Positions 63,575 through 64,000 of a DNA stretch of 64,000 nucleotides are shown here, in pieces (position 1 is the stretch's first letter; each line of letters opens with the position of its first letter). Source of the DNA: Romanomermis culicivorax (Eukaryota > Nematoda > Enoplea > Mermithida > Mermithidae); assembly GCA_963922205.1 (NCBI GenBank), contig CAWUHX010000214.1, forward strand, positions 310,001 to 374,000, in the 5' to 3' direction. Position numbers and translations under genes: made by a program. The notes under the pieces were generated by a model. The model made no database searches, was not told where the DNA came from, and was given only the letters and a program-made list of their open reading frames with translations.

Positions 63575-64000
63575 GTGATCAAAGGTCTAATTAATGAAAA
63601 GCTGAGTAAAACTCATTACCAAGACATTCTTGCTGATAGATGTTCACTTGCAACTGCAAAAGTTTTGCAAAAAAGGTCTGCTGAGAGTAGAACAATAACT
63701 TCAGTCAAGACAGAGTGTGGTAATATATTAGAGGATCAATTAGAAGTTTTAGAAGAGTATAGAAGACAATATGAGAAGCTTTTCAAAACAGTTGGCACAA
63801 GTAGAGAACACAAACAATTTCTTTTGGAAGAAAAATCAACTAAAATGGTTTCTGATGATCAAGTTACTCAGAGAAGAATTTTCAGAAGAAGAAATTAGAA
63901 AGGCAATTTTTTCATTCAAGGAAGGAAAATCACCTGGAAGTGATGGAATTCCTATTGAGTATTATCAAAAGTTTATTGATTCTTTGGTACCTATATTGAA
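63575..64000 (+). pseudogene. LINE ORF2 continuing into reverse transcriptase, cut by window edge
   Basis: After the second copy the frame continues with RQYEKLF and, after a frame change near 63860, EEIRKAIFSFKEGKSPGSDGIPIEYYQKF, the first conserved block of L1/Tx1-like reverse transcriptases. The rest lies beyond the window. Confidence 0.88.

Larger units (their letters stand above)
58394..63687 (+). repeat. direct tandem duplication of 2,647 bp inside the LINE
   Basis: 58394-61040 and 61041-63687 appear identical at every place compared, including all derived reading frames and their breaks. The unit starts inside ORF1 (codon 42) and ends between the endonuclease and reverse transcriptase regions. 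The first copy runs from GAGAG at 61040 straight into GTTTTATATC of ORF1; after the second copy ORF2 continues normally. There is one base of shared sequence at the junction. Confidence 0.95.

Noticed and set aside
1-64000. CRISPR arrays, bacterial operons, rRNA or tRNA genes
   Set aside because: Repeats lack regular unique spacers, genes are spliced and eukaryotic, and no cloverleaf or rRNA segment was recognised by eye.

Overview
The window is eukaryotic nuclear DNA, AT-rich, with GT-AG introns (several of only 50-60 bp) and a dense load of metazoan-type transposons. It most likely comes from an invertebrate animal; the sequence does not let me go further. The one clear host gene encodes the alpha subunit of protein farnesyltransferase / geranylgeranyltransferase I (FNTA), eight exons between 7262 and 42142 on the + strand. 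Exons 1-5 lie in 7.3-11.5 kb, exons 6-8 in 41.6-42.1 kb, and the intron between them is 30,066 bp long and full of nested mobile DNA.

Layout. 1-3.1 kb: decayed Ty3/gypsy pol (+) abutting a gag-like fragment (-). 3.2-7.2 kb: a possible tiny spliced gene, a tandem duplication, and two nested terminal-inverted-repeat (TIR) elements. 7.3-14.8 kb: FNTA exons 1-5 and many short non-autonomous elements with 8-bp target duplications. 14.9-38.0 kb: a foldback-like element holding a complete Polinton/Maverick (15354-37016, TIRs about 670 bp, perfect 6-bp target duplication TGCGTG). The Polinton polB gene holds a hAT transposon, whose transposase gene holds a second, better preserved hAT (19549-23177, perfect 8-bp duplication). 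38-41.5 kb: more small elements, one ending exactly at the FNTA exon 6 splice acceptor. 43.8-45.9 kb: two minisatellites. 46.3-55.2 kb: a second gypsy pol, then a spliced gene with an RNase D-like 3'-5' exonuclease domain and overlapping gag-like ORFs ending in an RGG box. 58-64 kb: a non-LTR retrotransposon whose ORF1 carries a NADAR (YbiA-like) domain, present as a 2,647-bp tandem duplication.

The Polinton encodes protein-primed DNA polymerase B (-) and, on +, a small membrane protein, a chromodomain integrase, a zinc-ribbon protein, a packaging ATPase, core and minor virion proteins, a double-jelly-roll major capsid protein, an adenain-like protease and a penton-like minor capsid protein. 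Its last gene is a TATA-binding-protein homologue. The + strand genes share the box TATAAAAGTTG (or a variant), usually 33-40 bp before the start codon, and four of these boxes contain the stop codon of the preceding gene. TBP gene plus uniform TATA boxes suggests that this element family carries its own promoter-recognition module; this is the most interesting system in the window. Several Polinton genes carry one or two stops or frameshifts, so this copy is decaying.

All calls come from reading the sequence; no database search was run. Exon borders come from splice consensus, reading phase and protein-family alignment from memory.
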